From [Phialemoniopsis] sp. UDSM-2020 (Eukaryota > Ascomycota > Sordariomycetes > Thyridiales > Thyridiaceae): a stretch of 64,000 bases of DNA. Shown here piece by piece: positions 1 through 12,766 of this stretch. The stretch is taken from contig JAEILZ010000002.1 of NCBI GenBank assembly GCA_018873225.1, positions 4,960,001 through 5,024,000 of the forward strand, read 5' to 3'. How positions within the stretch are numbered: position 1 is the first letter of the stretch; each line of letters starts with the position of its first letter. The notes below the pieces were generated by a model, which did not search any database, was not told where the DNA came from, and saw nothing but the letters and a program-made list of their open reading frames with translations. A program made the position numbers and the translations under genes.

Positions 1-436
1 CGACGGTCCATGGCTGAATTCGGACTCGGATCTCGCATACATGGCACAATATATGTCAGTCGATGCAACCGAGTGGATATATGTAAGAGACTAAATTGAT
101 CCTTCTTTAATATCTCTTAGGACTATCTCGTAGGAATAAGAACCCAGCAGCTACGAGGTAGACTAGGGCTTACGTGTGCGCAACTTGTGACCTGAATCGG
201 GTACAACATCCTCGGGGCACAAGGAGCCAAATGCAGACATAGATATACGGCGTCGTAGAAAACCACAAAGACCCTCGCTCGTATAACCCCTCCCTTCATT
301 TCCCTTAGCCAGCCCTTCACGAAATTCATAGGAGAGAAGTAAGCAAGACCTTCGCCTAAGAGCTTCGCGTAGTCTAGAAATCTTACGCTTGCGCAGTCCC
401 CTCCATCTCCTCGACACACTCGCGCCAATATGCTGT
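1..436. other. Window edge, no supported gene
   Basis: This is sequence downstream of the acyl-CoA ligase stop codon. I see only short open frames without family resemblance, and no RNA gene. It probably holds the 3' UTR of the ligase. Confidence 0.6.
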
Positions 437-2253
437 TCAAGAGAGCCTCGACGCCTGCGGGGGTCTGTCGCCGACCTCCTTCTGCGCCCGGTCCCGGAGG
501 ACCTTGCGCAAGATCTTGCCGGACTGTTTTCACATGACATTAGTGCCAACTTCCTATTGATGGGGACATATTGACCACTTACGGGATTCTTGGGAATGGC
601 CTCGATAAACCCGACGCCGCCGCGGAGCTGCTTATACGGTGCCACCCGGCCCGCCACCCACCGCGCGATCTCCTCCCCGGAGGTGTCCGACCCGGCCGCC
701 CGGACGACGTAGGCCCGCGGCATCTCCTCGCCCTTGATCGTGACGCCGACGACAGCCGCGTCGGCCACGTCGGACCGCTCCAGCAGGATGCCCTCGAGCT
801 CGGCCGGCGCCACCTGGTTGCCCTTGACCTTGATGAGCTCCTTGAGGCGGTCGACGATGTGGAACAGCGTCCCCGGGCGGTAGCTCTCGACGAACCCGAT
901 GTCGCCCGTGCGCAGCCAGCGCGTGCCCTGCTCGTCGACGACGACCGTCGCGGCCGTGGCCTCCGGGTTGCGCCAGTACCCGCGCATCAGCGTCGGGCCC
1001 GTGACCCAGAGCTCGCCCGGCCGGCGCGGCTCCCGGATGTCGACCGGCTGCCGGCCGCCGTCGGCGCTGCCCAGCTCGACGATGCGCGCCGCGCAGTTGG
1101 GCAGCAGCTCGCCGACGGCGGGGCTGCCCTTCTGGGAGAGCGGCTGCGTCGGGTCCCACGCCATGCAGGTGCACGTCACCTCGGTCATGCCCCAGCCCTG
1201 GCGGATGACCGTCTCGCCGGCGGGCCAGAGCATCTTCTCGACGACCTCGGCGACCTCGCGCATGAGGGGCGCCGCGCCGCAGCCGATGCCCTCGACGCTG
1301 CTGAGGTCGTACTTGCGCGTGAGCGGGTGCTTGGCCAGCGCGACGACGATGGGCGGCACCGCCGCGACCGACGTGATGCGGTAGTTCTGGATGTGCGAGA
1401 GCATGCGCTCAAAGTCGAACGACGGCATGACCCACACGGGCAGCTGCATGCGGGCATAGTTGGCGATGAAATACGTCTGGCCATATGCGTGGTACAGGGG
1501 CAGAAAGCAGAGGATTCGGGAGTTTTCGTGGACGCCGCGGCCGGTCGGATCTATGTTGCGCAGCATGACGACCTGCGTCCCGTTGGCGACGTACGAGTAG
1601 TGACTGATCTCGACGCCTTTAGGCACGCCGGTGGTCCCGCTGCTGTAGTTGAGGCAGCAGGTCGTGCTGGTCGGATCCACGGGCTCGACCCAATCCCAAG
1701 ATTCGGCACGGCCAAGGTCGCCGGCCAAGAGCTCAGTCCAGTGCCGTGCCCCGTTCCTGCGGCCCTTCGCACCCGGACCAGGGCTGGCTGAACGCACCTC
1801 GGCTGGTCGATCGAAAATGAACACGTTTGAGCGCGGCATGCCTACCTGCTGAGCAGCCCCGAGAGCCGTATCCAAGGCTGCCTCGGCCGTGATCATGAAG
1901 GAGGCTTGAGAGTTATCGAGCTGATAGGCCAGCTCTCGGGTCACAAACGTGGGATTGGCTCCTGTGAAGATGCCACCAGCCATCAGGATCCCAAGAAACA
2001 CAGAGGGAAAGTATATGCTGTTGCCAGAGAAGACGAGTACGCGGCCACCAGGCTTGAGGCCCGCATCGATGAGACCCAGTGCTATGCGTTTGGCCAACAG
2101 CCGGTACTCAGAGAGAGTTACATAATGGTTTTCGGGGTCATCGGCGTCGAGAAACTGCTTCTTGTCTGGAAGAGCACCTCTCGAGGACTCGAATATCCAT
2201 TGCTGTAGGGAGCAGCGTGGTATGGGAGCTGTCCAGCGTGACTTGATGACCAT
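437..2253 (-). CDS. 4-coumarate:CoA-ligase-like AMP-dependent acyl-CoA synthetase
   Basis: ANL-superfamily enzyme predicted to adenylate a carboxylic acid with ATP and transfer it to CoA. Exon 1 is 583..2253 and exon 2 is 437..523; the 59-nt intron 524..582 starts GTAAGTGG and ends AACAG. Splicing rebuilds the C-terminal catalytic signature PKNPSGKILRKVLRD, whose lysine (about residue 560) is the adenylation lysine; read-through loses it. The predicted protein has 585 aa, normal for the 4CL family. Visible motifs are YSSGTTGVPKG (P-loop, near residue 200), GWGMTE (near 350), a TGD motif (near 450) and KELIKVKGNQV. I chose the ATG at 2253 because its context (AAAGATGG) is much better than that of an ATG six codons upstream. 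The C-terminus reads QASRLS, so the peroxisomal tripeptide SRL is not at the very end. Substrate is not predictable; medium-chain or aryl acids are both possible. Confidence 0.9.
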
Positions 2254-4788
2254 CTTTAAGCTCACATACAAGGGGCAAGGGTGGTAGCGAGGGCCTTAAT
2301 GCAGAACAAGAATGGCAGTCGGGCACTTTGCAAGACAATAGAAGGAAAGGAGGAAGAAGAAAGGACACACAGTGCAACTAAGCAGTTGAAGGAGAGAGTT
2401 GATCGTTAGGGATATGAACAACTGGACGCATTCAGAGGCTTTGGATTTAAACAAATCCAAGGCGTGACACAAGGATGGACAAATAAGGGCAAAGAAAGTA
2501 CCGACTCTGGGATCTCTTCCTTCATCGAGAGGCCCATCGACAAACCCGCACCATGCCCACAAGACCCCAGGTGCCGTCACCATCTCTCAAGTCGGCCGAG
2601 GAGCTCGCCTGTGGCCCGCAGCCATCGACGCTCCAGAAGCGGGGGTCAAAGCCCGGGAGATGGAGAGGGGATGGGAGATGGGGGGACATGGGCCTACGCA
2701 CGGAGCTAGGTGTGTGCAAGACCTTCTTCATGGAGTAAATGGGTCGTCGAACGGACCACTCAGTGTGGTTGAAACAGAGTCGGCAACAGTCGAAATGGTT
2801 AGTGAGCCTTTCCCCGCATTTCGCAGCGTCGTTTGTCGACGTTAGTGTCGACGCCTCGCGGCCGCCAGCTCTCGACGTGCCGAGGCATTGCCCAATCTGC
2901 GTAGATCTCTTAGGCTAGCTTGTTACTCTTGTCCTGTTAGTGGCAGATCTCGCGGACACCCATTGCATCAAGCTTCCTTCATTTTATCGAGATTCGTGGC
3001 CAGGTTCGCGTGCCTGGGACGGGGGCAGCCAATAAGCCGAGGCCGATATAGCCTCACGCCTGATAGTCTCGGGTAAGTCGCTTGGCTCGATAATATTCCA
3101 GAGGACGGTATCTGTTTGGAGAGGCATGATTGCAGTCGAGAAGCGACGTGGTTTGTTTTGGCTGGGCGATCCGGTCAATTCTTGTCTTTCATTCATCCTC
3201 ACATCACTTTTGCCACTTCGAGCTTGTTGTCATCATCATTGTCGTCTAGGACAATGCTTTGTTCTCTTGTGAAAGAGGAAACACGTGGATTTGGCGGTGT
3301 ATAGACGCACACTCGGATCGCTTTCGGTTCTCTGACGAGCCGACAGGGCTGGACTGTCGTTCTCCTGCGATTTACGTCGCTGCAGAACCGCAATGTTTTA
3401 GCCCTAGATCCGATGTAGCACGACAGGAGACATTGTCATATCATTCGTACGGCGTCGGTTAGATCGTGACACCCTAGAATTATTCCGGCGCACACTGCTG
3501 CCGCATCTCGTGGCATCTGGCACCCCCAAGGCTCCGATCACGGGGTGGCACCAAGAGCGTCGAGGCTGAGGTGGGAGCACAGGCTTCATTGTACTGTGGC
3601 TCTTGACCGAAGGATCGGTAGATCTCATGGAAGGCTCTGGTGCAACTCGAACCTCGTCCCGGATAGGCTGTGGAAAGAGGGCAGTAAGCATGGCTTTACC
3701 GAGATGTCGTCGTTTGTCCCGGCATTGAGGTTGTCTCGCCAATTTCATGGGACGCCATGGTGCGCTATCCCGCCGCGCATTGGACGCCTAGGCGATTCCC
3801 GAGACACAAGCTCCAGAGATGCAAGTCTCCGATCCGATCCGTCGGTGTTTATACTAACCTTAATAACCGCTTCCCGGTCAATGGTGCGCTCGTGAGGCCA
3901 TCTCGGCCAGATTGGCTCCTGACCCCCAGCCAGGCTGGGCAGCGGTGAGGCGTCGTTGACGAGATTTTATTTGCCCGTAGCGGTCATGAGCTGTGCCGTA
4001 CCTTCATGGCATAGGCCAACTGCATCATCTTGTCTCTGTCATCTTTACATGTTGTTGCGCGAATTCAGCTAATCATTGCTTTGCGATGTTAGCTTACCGT
4101 TGCAAGCGAATGTGGCACCTTCACGGCAAGCGAGCAGGTAGCCAGCTCTGCGGTGTGCGGTCATTTGGAAACAGCCCGAGTGATAAGAAAATGGTCTCAC
4201 TGAAATGACCAGTAAGACCTGCTGAATATCTTGGGGTATCTCATCTTGTAAGCTGCACCCAGTGCGAACAAAGAGTAAGATCTCGAAGCAGCTTCGGGGC
4301 TCAACACATCTGGGTATTAAGTGGAGGTATACGAACAGTGGGCAAGACTGCCAAGTAAGAAACAGGCTGCGTTAAGGTGCGTTGAGCGTTGTTGCACTAA
4401 AAGTATATGCAGCGTCTTCCAAAATCAATGTCTGCTAGAGCATCAGAAAGAATAAATTTGGTGTCAGTATCGAGGGTGTTCGAGACTTTCGTGGTTGAGG
4501 TAAAGTTGGGGTGGTTCTTCTATTCTAAAATTGGGGGCCTCCTGATAAGGCAAGTACGTCAGATCTGTCTTTCTTTGTCCTACTGTCACTTGCTACTTCA
4601 ATTTGGACACTTTTCACAACCTCAGCACTGATGCGCGCCGCATCTCTCCACCGAATCCAGATCGGTTCCTAGGATGAAGAGATAAGGGCATTCTTTACCT
4701 TCTAGTTGTTGCTTTCTTTTTACTTTCTTCTGCTTCGTCCTACATTCCACGGCATGAGCGCAGTTGTGTTGGCACCTTCAGCAACAAG
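2254..4788. other. Intergenic, no supported gene
   Basis: About 2.5 kb between two genes that point away from each other. All open frames are below about 120 codons, mutually overlapping and without recognisable domains. It should hold both promoters; the pyrimidine-rich tract near 4690-4740 fits a fungal core promoter or leader for the J-protein gene. Confidence 0.6.
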
Positions 4789-5970
4789 ATGTCCAATCTC
4801 CTCTCCTTGATAGGATGGACCTTCCTCCCTAACGTGAGTTTCCCCTCGCCCCTTGGCTAGATGATCTCATACCATGAGGCACTCAAGCTGACCTCTTGTT
4901 ACCCAAAGCTCGTCACCGGCTGGGTCCAGACCATATACTACTCCATCTTCATACGCGCCGGCGACCCCAAGCCCCAACCCGGCACCCCGCGCTGGGCCGA
5001 GCACCGCCGGCGCATCCACATCCTCGTCGTCTCGCTGTACCTCCTCTACACCGTCTACGAGGCCGACTACGAGCTGCGTCGCGCGGGCTCCTTCTACGCC
5101 GACCTTTCCTTACCCCTGAGCGCGACGGAGCGCGACGTGCGCGCCCGCTTCCGCCGCCTCGCCGCCCTGCACCACCCGGACAAGTCGTCCAACCCGGACG
5201 CCGTCGCGGCGACGGCCTACTTTGTGCACCTCAAGACCGCCGCCGACACCCTGACCGACCCGGCCAAGCGCTTCGCCTACGAGCGCTTCGGCCCGGAGAT
5301 CGTCTCGTGGGCCCGCTGCGCCTCGGTCCGCGACTACGTGACCCGCGGCGCGACGCAGGCGCTCGTCCCTTACTACGTCGTCGGTGCCGCGGCCATGTAC
5401 TGCCTCGGCTTCCTGGGCTACATGGACTGGGGCCGGTACTGGCGCTGGCTCGCCCTCGCGGGCCTCTTCGTCTTCGAGCTGCACACCGTCACGCGGCCCG
5501 AGCAGCCCTTCCTCTTCGACAAGGTCGTCAACCCCTTGCTCGCCGCGCTCGTGCCGGGCGGCCACGCGCCGTACCTGCCCTTCCAGGCCATCTCGCTGGC
5601 GCGCAAGGTGTGCCTGACGCTCTACATCGCGCTGTCGCAAATCGGTCCCATGTTGACGGCCGACACGTCGGGCGGACGCGTCGTGGTGGCCCAGCAGGGC
5701 GGCGGTGACGACGAGGCGCTGCTGCGGCAAGGACTGGAAAGACTCGAGGCCATGGCCAAGAGCGTGGACCAGGATGCGCAGAGGCTGCTCGACATGGAGC
5801 TCACGCCCTTCGCTGGTGACCCGGAGGTTATGGCTAGTATGCGAGCGAAGATGAAGGAGTGGCTTGTACAGAACACCATTCGGGCGGATCCCATGGTTAG
5901 AGATGCCTTGGGCCAGTCATTCAAGAAGCGCAGGATCGATGCTCCCAGCGGCGCGCGGGGGACAAAATAG
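4789..5970 (+). CDS. Membrane-anchored DnaJ (J-domain) protein
   Basis: Predicted Hsp70 co-chaperone held in an organelle membrane, probably the ER. Exon 1 is 4789..4833 (15 codons, starting MSNLLSLIGWTFLPN) and exon 2 is 4909..5970, giving 368 aa. The 75-nt intron starts GTGAGT, has a CTGAC branch site near 4888 and ends AAAG. Starting at the in-frame ATG at 4861 would instead put intron sequence at the N-terminus. The J domain covers roughly residues 79-140, with the HPD tripeptide at 104-106 that stimulates the Hsp70 ATPase. One hydrophobic segment precedes it (about 52-68); several more follow (about 170-270). The C-terminal 80 residues are charged and helical. Similar proteins, with a short membrane N-terminus before the J domain, are widespread in filamentous ascomycetes; the Hsp70 partner is unknown. 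Confidence 0.85.
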
Positions 5971-6190
5971 AGCAAGAATTTAGCATGTAGACAATGAATT
6001 TGTGTCGTATTATATATATCTTTGCTGGTGTATTCATCAGCCCCACAAGTGATGTCTTTGGTGTTCTACTTTGTATCATTGTAGTGACCTGATCAGTCCT
6101 CGTTGCCTCCGAGAGCCTCTTTCAGAGAATCCATAACGATTCACAATATGTGTATACCCAAACGCTGGAGTATGATGAGAGACACCGGTT

Positions 6191-8147
6191 CTATAATCTC
6201 TGCCGGCCCCTGGTCTCAATCGGAATCATACACATGCCCACAAATGCAGCGAGAATCAGCACCGCCGACAGATATATTGGTGCCGTGTTGCCGTCACCGG
6301 GCATGTTGGCCGCAATGACGGGCGCGACCAGCCCCGTAAGTCGGTTCAAAAAGCTCGAGACGCCAGTCCCCGCACCGCGGACGGGTGCCGGGAAGATCTC
6401 GGGCGTAAAGGCGTACAGGACGCCGTACATGATGTTCTGCGAGAAGGCCTCGATGCAGGAGAACGTCAGCTGCGACGTGGGCGACTTGCCAAAGGTGACG
6501 AAGATGAAGAGGAAGACGGCCGACACGAATGTCGAGATGGCGAGCGTGCCGCGGCGGCCGAGGAAGGGCGAGTCGTGGTCGACGGTGTAGGCGGCCAAGA
6601 GACTGCCGGGGACGCCGACGATACTGGTGATCGCGTAGCTTTTGTAGGTTTCGGCCGAAATGGGCAGCGCGACGTCGTCTTCCGGTGGGAGGTCGGCGCC
6701 GCCGTGGGAGAGGTATTGGGGTAGGAATGCGTTAAATAAAGGGTAGCCCATGCCGACAGTGGCCCAGACGAACCATATGATCGAGGTGGCCAGGCCGAGC
6801 TTCTTTGACTCGAACAGAGGCCGGATGCGGTCGCCCGAGAACGACGCAAGCTTGGCCTTGAGTACATTAGTCGTCGACACTCTGCTTTGCCGCTGTGCGA
6901 CAGGGACATCGTCCACCACAGCATTCATTACGTCCTCGGTCAGCCAGGTCTTTGCTCCGTTGCGCGAGGCAATGCCATGGATGACGGCGATTGCTTCCGT
7001 CTGTCGTCCCTGGGAGAGCAGAAACTTTGGCGACTCGAACAGCTTGAACACAAAATAGCGGACGAAAAACATGATGAAGGTCACCACGCCAATGCTCCAG
7101 AGAAACTTCCTCCAGCCTTCCTCGGCCGGCCAATTCGCGATGAAGAACCAAGCGAATAGCGAGGAGCTCAGCTGGCCGATAGGCCACCAGACCGAGAGAA
7201 GTGTCAGGAGGGAACTGGAAGAGTCCGGGAGGAACTCGAGGAAAAGGGCTCCATCGACCGGAAGATTCCCACCCACACCAAAGCCAAGAGCTGCGACAAG
7301 AAAGCACACAGCTCCCCAGCTTGATGCATATGCGCACGCCATCCCAAATATACTGGTGATAAGCAGAGTGCAGTTGAAAGCAATGCGCCGGCCCACGATG
7401 TCGGACCCGATGCCCCAGACGAAGCTTCCAAAGCAAAGGCCGATGAAGAGAGAGCTCGTTGTATATCTGACTGTCTTCTCCGAGATGCCGAACTCTGCTG
7501 ATAGAGATGGAAGGATGAGTGATACACCCTGAGATACAAGTTAGCAAGCGGACACTGGATAAGAAGACCATCCCTCATCTTAATCAGAAACCATGGACTA
7601 CTGACCTGCATCCATAAACTATCAGATAGTTAGCATCGTGTACAGAGTTCATGGAATGAGAACGGCACTTACTTATCTGCGAACCAACCAAAGCCACAGA
7701 GCACAAACAGTTGCCAGTTATACCTACCCATCCCAATGTCTTGAATAGCCTTGTTGATGAGTTTGGACCTCACTAGAGAAAGAATCAGTAACTTCATCAC
7801 ATCGGGCAGACTTTCTCAACCCAGAGGGCTCGAACAGACTTACTCTCATAGTCAGTCACCTGCCCCCTCTCCCCGCGCCGTACTTCCCTCCGCAGTCCCT
7901 CGATACTATACTCGGCAGCCCGCATCTCCAGCATACCTCGTCCTTCATGCTCGACATCCTTGCCGTCATCCTCCTCGTCGTAGCCGTTGGCTGGCGAATC
8001 GTCGTCCGGCGGCTCCTCAAATTCGGTCCTACCTAACCTTGCCGAATGGCTGTGCAGATGCGCCTCCTCGAGCGGGATGAGCACATCCGAGTAGTCTTCC
8101 ACGGACGGCGTCCGGGGCGTGCCTGGCCACATCCTCAGAATCCTCAT
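6191..8147 (-). CDS. MFS transporter, SV2/SVOP-like
   Basis: Twelve-span major facilitator protein of the sugar-porter/SVOP type; substrate not predictable. Four exons: 7844..8147, 7673..7772, 7606..7618 and 6191..7528, giving 584 aa. Introns are 71, 54 and 77 nt, start GTAAGT, GTAAGT and GTCAGT, and two carry a GCTAAC branch site. Phases agree throughout. The first 100 residues are hydrophilic and very acidic (EEPPDDD, YDEEDDGKD), probably cytosolic. Transmembrane segments begin in exon 2 (NWQLFVLCGFGWFAD) and continue past NLPVDGALFLEFLP and WWPIGQLSSS, which resemble SV2/SVOP relatives. A long loop separates the two halves (around VAQRQSRVST). The third exon has only 13 nt, encoding the end of one codon plus LWMQ. 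The C-terminus is short and positively charged. Confidence 0.88.
7606..7618 (-). other. 13-nt internal microexon of the MFS transporter gene
   Basis: The exon TTTATGGATGCAG lies between two GT-AG introns of 54 and 77 nt. Both have GCTAAC branch sites shortly before the acceptor. Including it joins FADN to LWMQ and GVSLILPSLS in frame. Omitting it breaks the frame, because exons 1 and 2 total 404 nt. Confidence 0.8.
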
Positions 8148-9651
8148 GCTCCGGCGTGGTCCGTTCGTGCGGCGTTGCCGCAGTGGACAGAGATACCGTA
8201 AGGTATTGATGAAACGACCGGCGATATATGAATGAATCTCAACTGATTGACCAGAACTAGAATGCGCCAGGTATGTATGCGAAATAAATATGCCAATACG
8301 CGGTAGGTGTGTCTAGTAGGTGCCAGAGACAATGTGGGCGGTAACAAATAAGTAGGACGAAGAATTGGGATGAAACAACCAGGTGGCTGCGAGATGGGAT
8401 GAAGTCTAGTATGAGATGACTTGAGAAGAGTGTGGAAATCCGCCTAGCATGCGATGAGGTCTTCGTGGCCCAAAAGAACAAGTCCCAACAAAGATCAATG
8501 TGTCGAATGTCTCGGGACGGGATATCAAAGTCCTGAGCAGGGTGTTGAAGCTGACGAGTGACGACACTAGAGGGACCCTCTTGCTCCTATTATGGGCAAC
8601 GGAATGTGCGGCAACTGGGGTGCCTGGTGGAGACTAGCTAGACTCGCCCAAATGGATCCTCCCCAGAAAACACGATGAAACAAACCTCCAATATGTTTGG
8701 GCAGGGTGCCTTGACATCTTGGAAGTTTCAAGTGCGCAACTGTGGAAAAAAAATGAAAAAAGTTGACAAGTCAGGGAGATGGATGGGTGAGAGGTGGCCG
8801 ATCCAGGAGACGGGGATTAGGAGATTAGATGCACAAATGACGAGAAACGTGCATGCATGCAGATGAGCAGCCCAGGTGACTTGACGATGCAGCCAGCGCG
8901 CCACCACCGACAACCCAGTCGCAGTCGAGCCCAGTCCCAGACCGCCGCAACCGCCGCACGCTTTTTAGGTACACGGGTGTGGTGGTGTATGCGGTCGCTA
9001 ACTTTCGTATGTTTGGGGGCGGGCACTAATAAGGGTTGTAACTTGCACCACCACTTCCAGTCTTTACAATCTCAGTCTCCAAAGTGCATGCATCAAACGA
9101 ACAGGGACCGGCCCTATCTGCACCGTTGCATCACCACCTCTGTAGGCCTTGCTAGGACAAAAGTACCATCGTCGCCAGCGGGTGGTTCCATCTCACGTAT
9201 GTATTACTTCGTATCCCAACTCCCTGGAATGAGTGTGGGGTTTGGCCCCAAGCGGAGAACATTAGCTCCCGCAGACTTCAAGGGGAGTGAATCCGGGGAA
9301 TTTTCATCTGGTTATACATACAACAGGCGATGTGCGTTTTGTAGGATAATTTCCCAGGCATTCTGTATTTTCTTCTGCCTGTAATGAGGGTGTAGCAAGC
9401 TCGTACATAACTCCCAAAAGCTCGCCTGCTTCGCCATCCCATGCCCGTAAATCATCGCAAAACTCCAGAATCCTCGAATCTATCCACCCCCGGATGTCCA
9501 TGCAAGAAATAACAGTACATAAAGTGCGCTTGCCGCACTTCTTTGAGAATGACTTTTCCTCCAAGGTAGACCACTGAGGTCATAGAAGAAAAGAATTCTT
9601 CCAATATTAATGCAATCATCAGTCGTTCATTCCTAGCCGATGCAAGGCACC
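8148..9651. other. Intergenic, no supported gene
   Basis: Upstream of the transporter and downstream of ATG7. The longest open frame (8857..9384, plus) is rich in His, Ser and Arg, has no domain, and looks like random coding in GC-rich promoter DNA. An A-rich tract lies near 8744-8763. Confidence 0.6.
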
Positions 9652-11916
9652 TCAGAGGATCACCGCCTCCCCGTCCGACGTTCCCTCTGACTCGCTCCAG
9701 TCCAGATCCGCAGCCATAGCCTCTGCCCTTTCCTGGATCTCCTTAAGACCAGAGACCTCTGCGACGTACTCGCGGTTCTCGAGGGCTTTCTTGACAAAGC
9801 CCCAAGTGTCTGCTCTGTAGGCGTCGAGAATGAACTTACTGCAGGCACTGCAGTTGGGGTATGACTGGCCGCGGATCAGCATATTCTGGAAAGTGGCGAG
9901 AAATCCGCGGATTTGATGTGGTACGATGCCGAGCGCGTGGTCCTCTGGATCACGCTCGAATGAGGAATCGGCCTTGGCCACCGGGGCTGCCGCGTGCTGC
10001 TTCTGTGGATGCTGAAGAACGCTCGTCATGAGCTCAACCAGAAGCGCAGATGCGATCGCTGCGACACCAGGGCGAGTGACTGTACACTGCTGGTCCAATG
10101 TCTGATCCTTGACCGACTACATAAATCATGTTAGTACCCGCATGTAAGTGGTAGCAATAGGTACCGAAATACTCACGTCTGCTGGTGCTACTACGTCATT
10201 GCAGAAGTAGCAGCCCAGTGTGTCCTCGCTGCCGTCCTTTGGAGTGGCACCATGCCTCATAACGACAAAGGTGTCGAATCCTAGAGCGGCGTTCATCACG
10301 ATCTTGCCCTTCGCCTTCCCCATCACCGTGGGTAGCCACCTCGACTCTCGCGTATCCATTAGCAAAAAGATGACGTCGTGGTCATCAATGAGCTCCTCCA
10401 GCTTCTCAAAATCTTTCTTCGTTTTGGCCTCATCCACTACCGGGTGACCGAGCATGGGAACTGAGAGAACATGACCCTGGGACTCGACTCCTGGGTAGAT
10501 CTGCTGGAGCGCCTCTGCTGCGCGTAGTGCCTTTGGAGCGCCGCCCTTCAGGCAGTCCTTAAACTCAAAAAGCGGCTGGCGCACAGGATTGGAGAACGAA
10601 ACGGAACCGTTGTCGACAAAGGTGATCTTGCGCACACCCCATCCCATGAGATTCCTGGAAACGTAGCTGCCGAGTGTTCCTGAGCCGAGAAGCAGGCAAC
10701 GTGTGTTCTTGATCACGTCGAGATCCAGTGTAGGCGTGAGTCGCCACTTCATCAACTTGAGATTCAAGTCTACAGCTTGGTCGGCTAGCCGAGACGGGTC
10801 CATGTATTCGCCCAGGTTGACGACTCTTGCTGCCAGCTTTCCTGCCGCGTTCCGCTCCCAGCCCGTAACCTTGGGCATAGTGGTAACCTCGAGCTCGTCG
10901 ACTTCCTCCATTGCCAGCGGGAGGATGATGCTGCGCGATTCGTGCCTGGTCTCGCGTGTGTCCCGGTAGCACAGGATCTGTACCTTCGTCATGTGGAACC
11001 TCTGTCGAATGAGGACCAACAGGTTGCGCAGTGGCCATGAAGGGTTCTCTGGGTAAGACGACGAATCGACAAAACTAACAAATCGGTCCTTCTCCTCTAC
11101 TCCGTCAAAGAAGCCCTTCTCGAAGTCGCGTAGGCACCCGACGACCCACTTGAAGTCAAGGCTGTCGTCCTCATCCTCGAAATCGGTGTCATTGCCATCG
11201 TCGTCATTGTCCCTTTCCTCGTCGGATCTTTGGGCGGCAGCCTTGGCAGCCTGCTTCGCAAGCTCGGCCTTGGATACCTTCTTGGCTATGAAGAAGCCGC
11301 GCTGCCTGACGTCGTTGGCGTAGCGGAAGGTGGTGTATTGCTCGTTGAGCTTCTCGCTCTCAGCAAGACTAAGCTTGGCGATGTCGCCGATGCGCTTCCA
11401 CTGCGGGTCGGAGTGCAGAGCGGGATAGGCAAACCAGTATGTAAATTTGTACTTTTTGAGGTCGGCAAAGGATATGATATTGAAGGAGGAGAGGAGAGAG
11501 GGGATCTCGTAGATTGTGCCGTCCTTGATGGCATCCCATATCTGCGCGACAGCAATATTAGTCACAAATCCCATGCGACCCGCACCCGTGAGTCACCTTG
11601 GGCTTACCTGTCGACCGGCTGTCTGCAGTATCGCAGCCTTGTCTGCCTGCTTGAAATCCTCAATCGTGTTGAAATTCCGAATTATTCCCTCGGCGCGCTG
11701 CATGTGCAAGGGTACCGTGTTGCTTGTGAGCGCGTTCGCAAACAACTGCATCCTGGTGCTCTCCGTCGGGTCCTTCTCGCCCTTTGACTCGTAGAGCCCC
11801 AGAACATACCGGGCCGAGTCGTCGAGCTTGTCATGGTCAAGCTTTGAGGCGAAGAGAGAGGTGTAGAAGGGCAGCTCGATCTGCGACGAGAACGTCGCGA
11901 ACTGCAAGCCCGCCAT
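9652..11916 (-). CDS. ATG7: Autophagy E1-like activating enzyme Atg7
   Basis: Activates the ubiquitin-like proteins Atg8 and Atg12 with ATP and passes them to the E2 enzymes Atg3 and Atg10; cytosolic, essential for autophagosome formation. Exons 11608..11916, 10177..11541 and 9652..10116, phase-0 introns of 66 and 60 nt, 712 aa (normal for fungal Atg7). The N-terminal domain opens [18 protein letters not shown]. The adenylation domain has the nucleotide-binding loop [15 protein letters not shown] near residue 383 and [15 protein letters not shown]. The catalytic cysteine is C569 in [10 protein letters not shown], just after the second splice junction. The zinc site is formed by C547/C550 (CYFC) and C647/C650 (CSAC). 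The acidic stretch [20 protein letters not shown] is a species-specific insertion in the N-terminal half. The gene is divergent from the dCMP deaminase gene. Confidence 0.97.
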
Positions 11917-12766
11917 CCTGGTCTGGAGGGGTTCCTGGTCGCTGATGTCACTTTGGCGCGTGCTTTGACTTCACGTCGTTCTGCTTGCAGCGATGTGCGC
12001 TCGGGTCGGTTGAAGAGCAGAAAAGAACACTTTCTTTCAGTTGAGAGACTGAGCCTTGCAAGATTCCATGAGGAGTTGCTGCCTTCTTGCGTTCTTGCGA
12101 CCGTGACGAAATGTGATGTCCTTATTGCCGCGGGTAGGTCATGCGTCACACGGGGCTGCTTATTAGAGAGCTTGGGGAAGTGGGATGACAGATGGATTTA
12201 GTGGGGTACGCGCTGTATAAGCCAAGGATGCCAGCCTGATTGAGGACCGCCGTCCAGGCTGTGAGGCATTGACGATGATCAATGGGATGCAACCTTGGTC
12301 AATAAGTACTCTAAATTTGTCAGCTGCTTGCTTTTGAATTCGGGTACCCAAATATCAAAACCAGTCAGGTATCTACATGCAATGAACCTGGGAATACAAG
12401 ATCTGGCTCACACGACCAGCCAAAGACTCTGCTGGGTAGAAATGGGTCATGATCAGAAAAGTGTCTTGTGCCCAATTCGGAATGATCACTTGGTTCTGTC
12501 AGGCACTATTGGGCCGCTGTAGTCGACTTACCCCACCGGCTGATTATCGGCGTTTAGTGCTTCTCAGTGAACTGGCTGCTCAAGGATTAACGCGTTAAGT
12601 GAAAAGTCGCGTCTCACAGAATGCGTGAAGCTTACTCCGTAGTGGTCCAGCCAACAGAGCCAGGGGTTGCCAAAGAGACGCCGGACCTTTGACTTGTCAA
12701 CTGTCTCACATATTGAAGAACAAGTTGATTGAATAAGAGGCACAACTCCAACTCATAGAGAACAAG
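11917..12766. other. Divergent intergenic region ATG7 / dCMP deaminase
   Basis: 850 bp between two start codons pointing away from each other, so it should carry both promoters. No open frame in it has domain support, and I see no TATA box close to either start. Confidence 0.6.

Noticed and set aside
437..445. Peroxisomal targeting signal on the acyl-CoA ligase
   Set aside because: The C-terminus is SRLS. The SRL tripeptide is followed by one more residue, so it is not a standard PTS1.
571..1791. 406-codon plus-strand open frame opposite the acyl-CoA ligase
   Set aside because: It is exactly antisense to conserved ligase motifs and consists mostly of Arg, Asp, Ala and Gly repeats, as expected for the reverse of GC-rich codons.
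8857..9384. 175-codon plus-strand frame upstream of the transporter
   Set aside because: No domain, no conserved-looking segments, and located where a promoter is expected.
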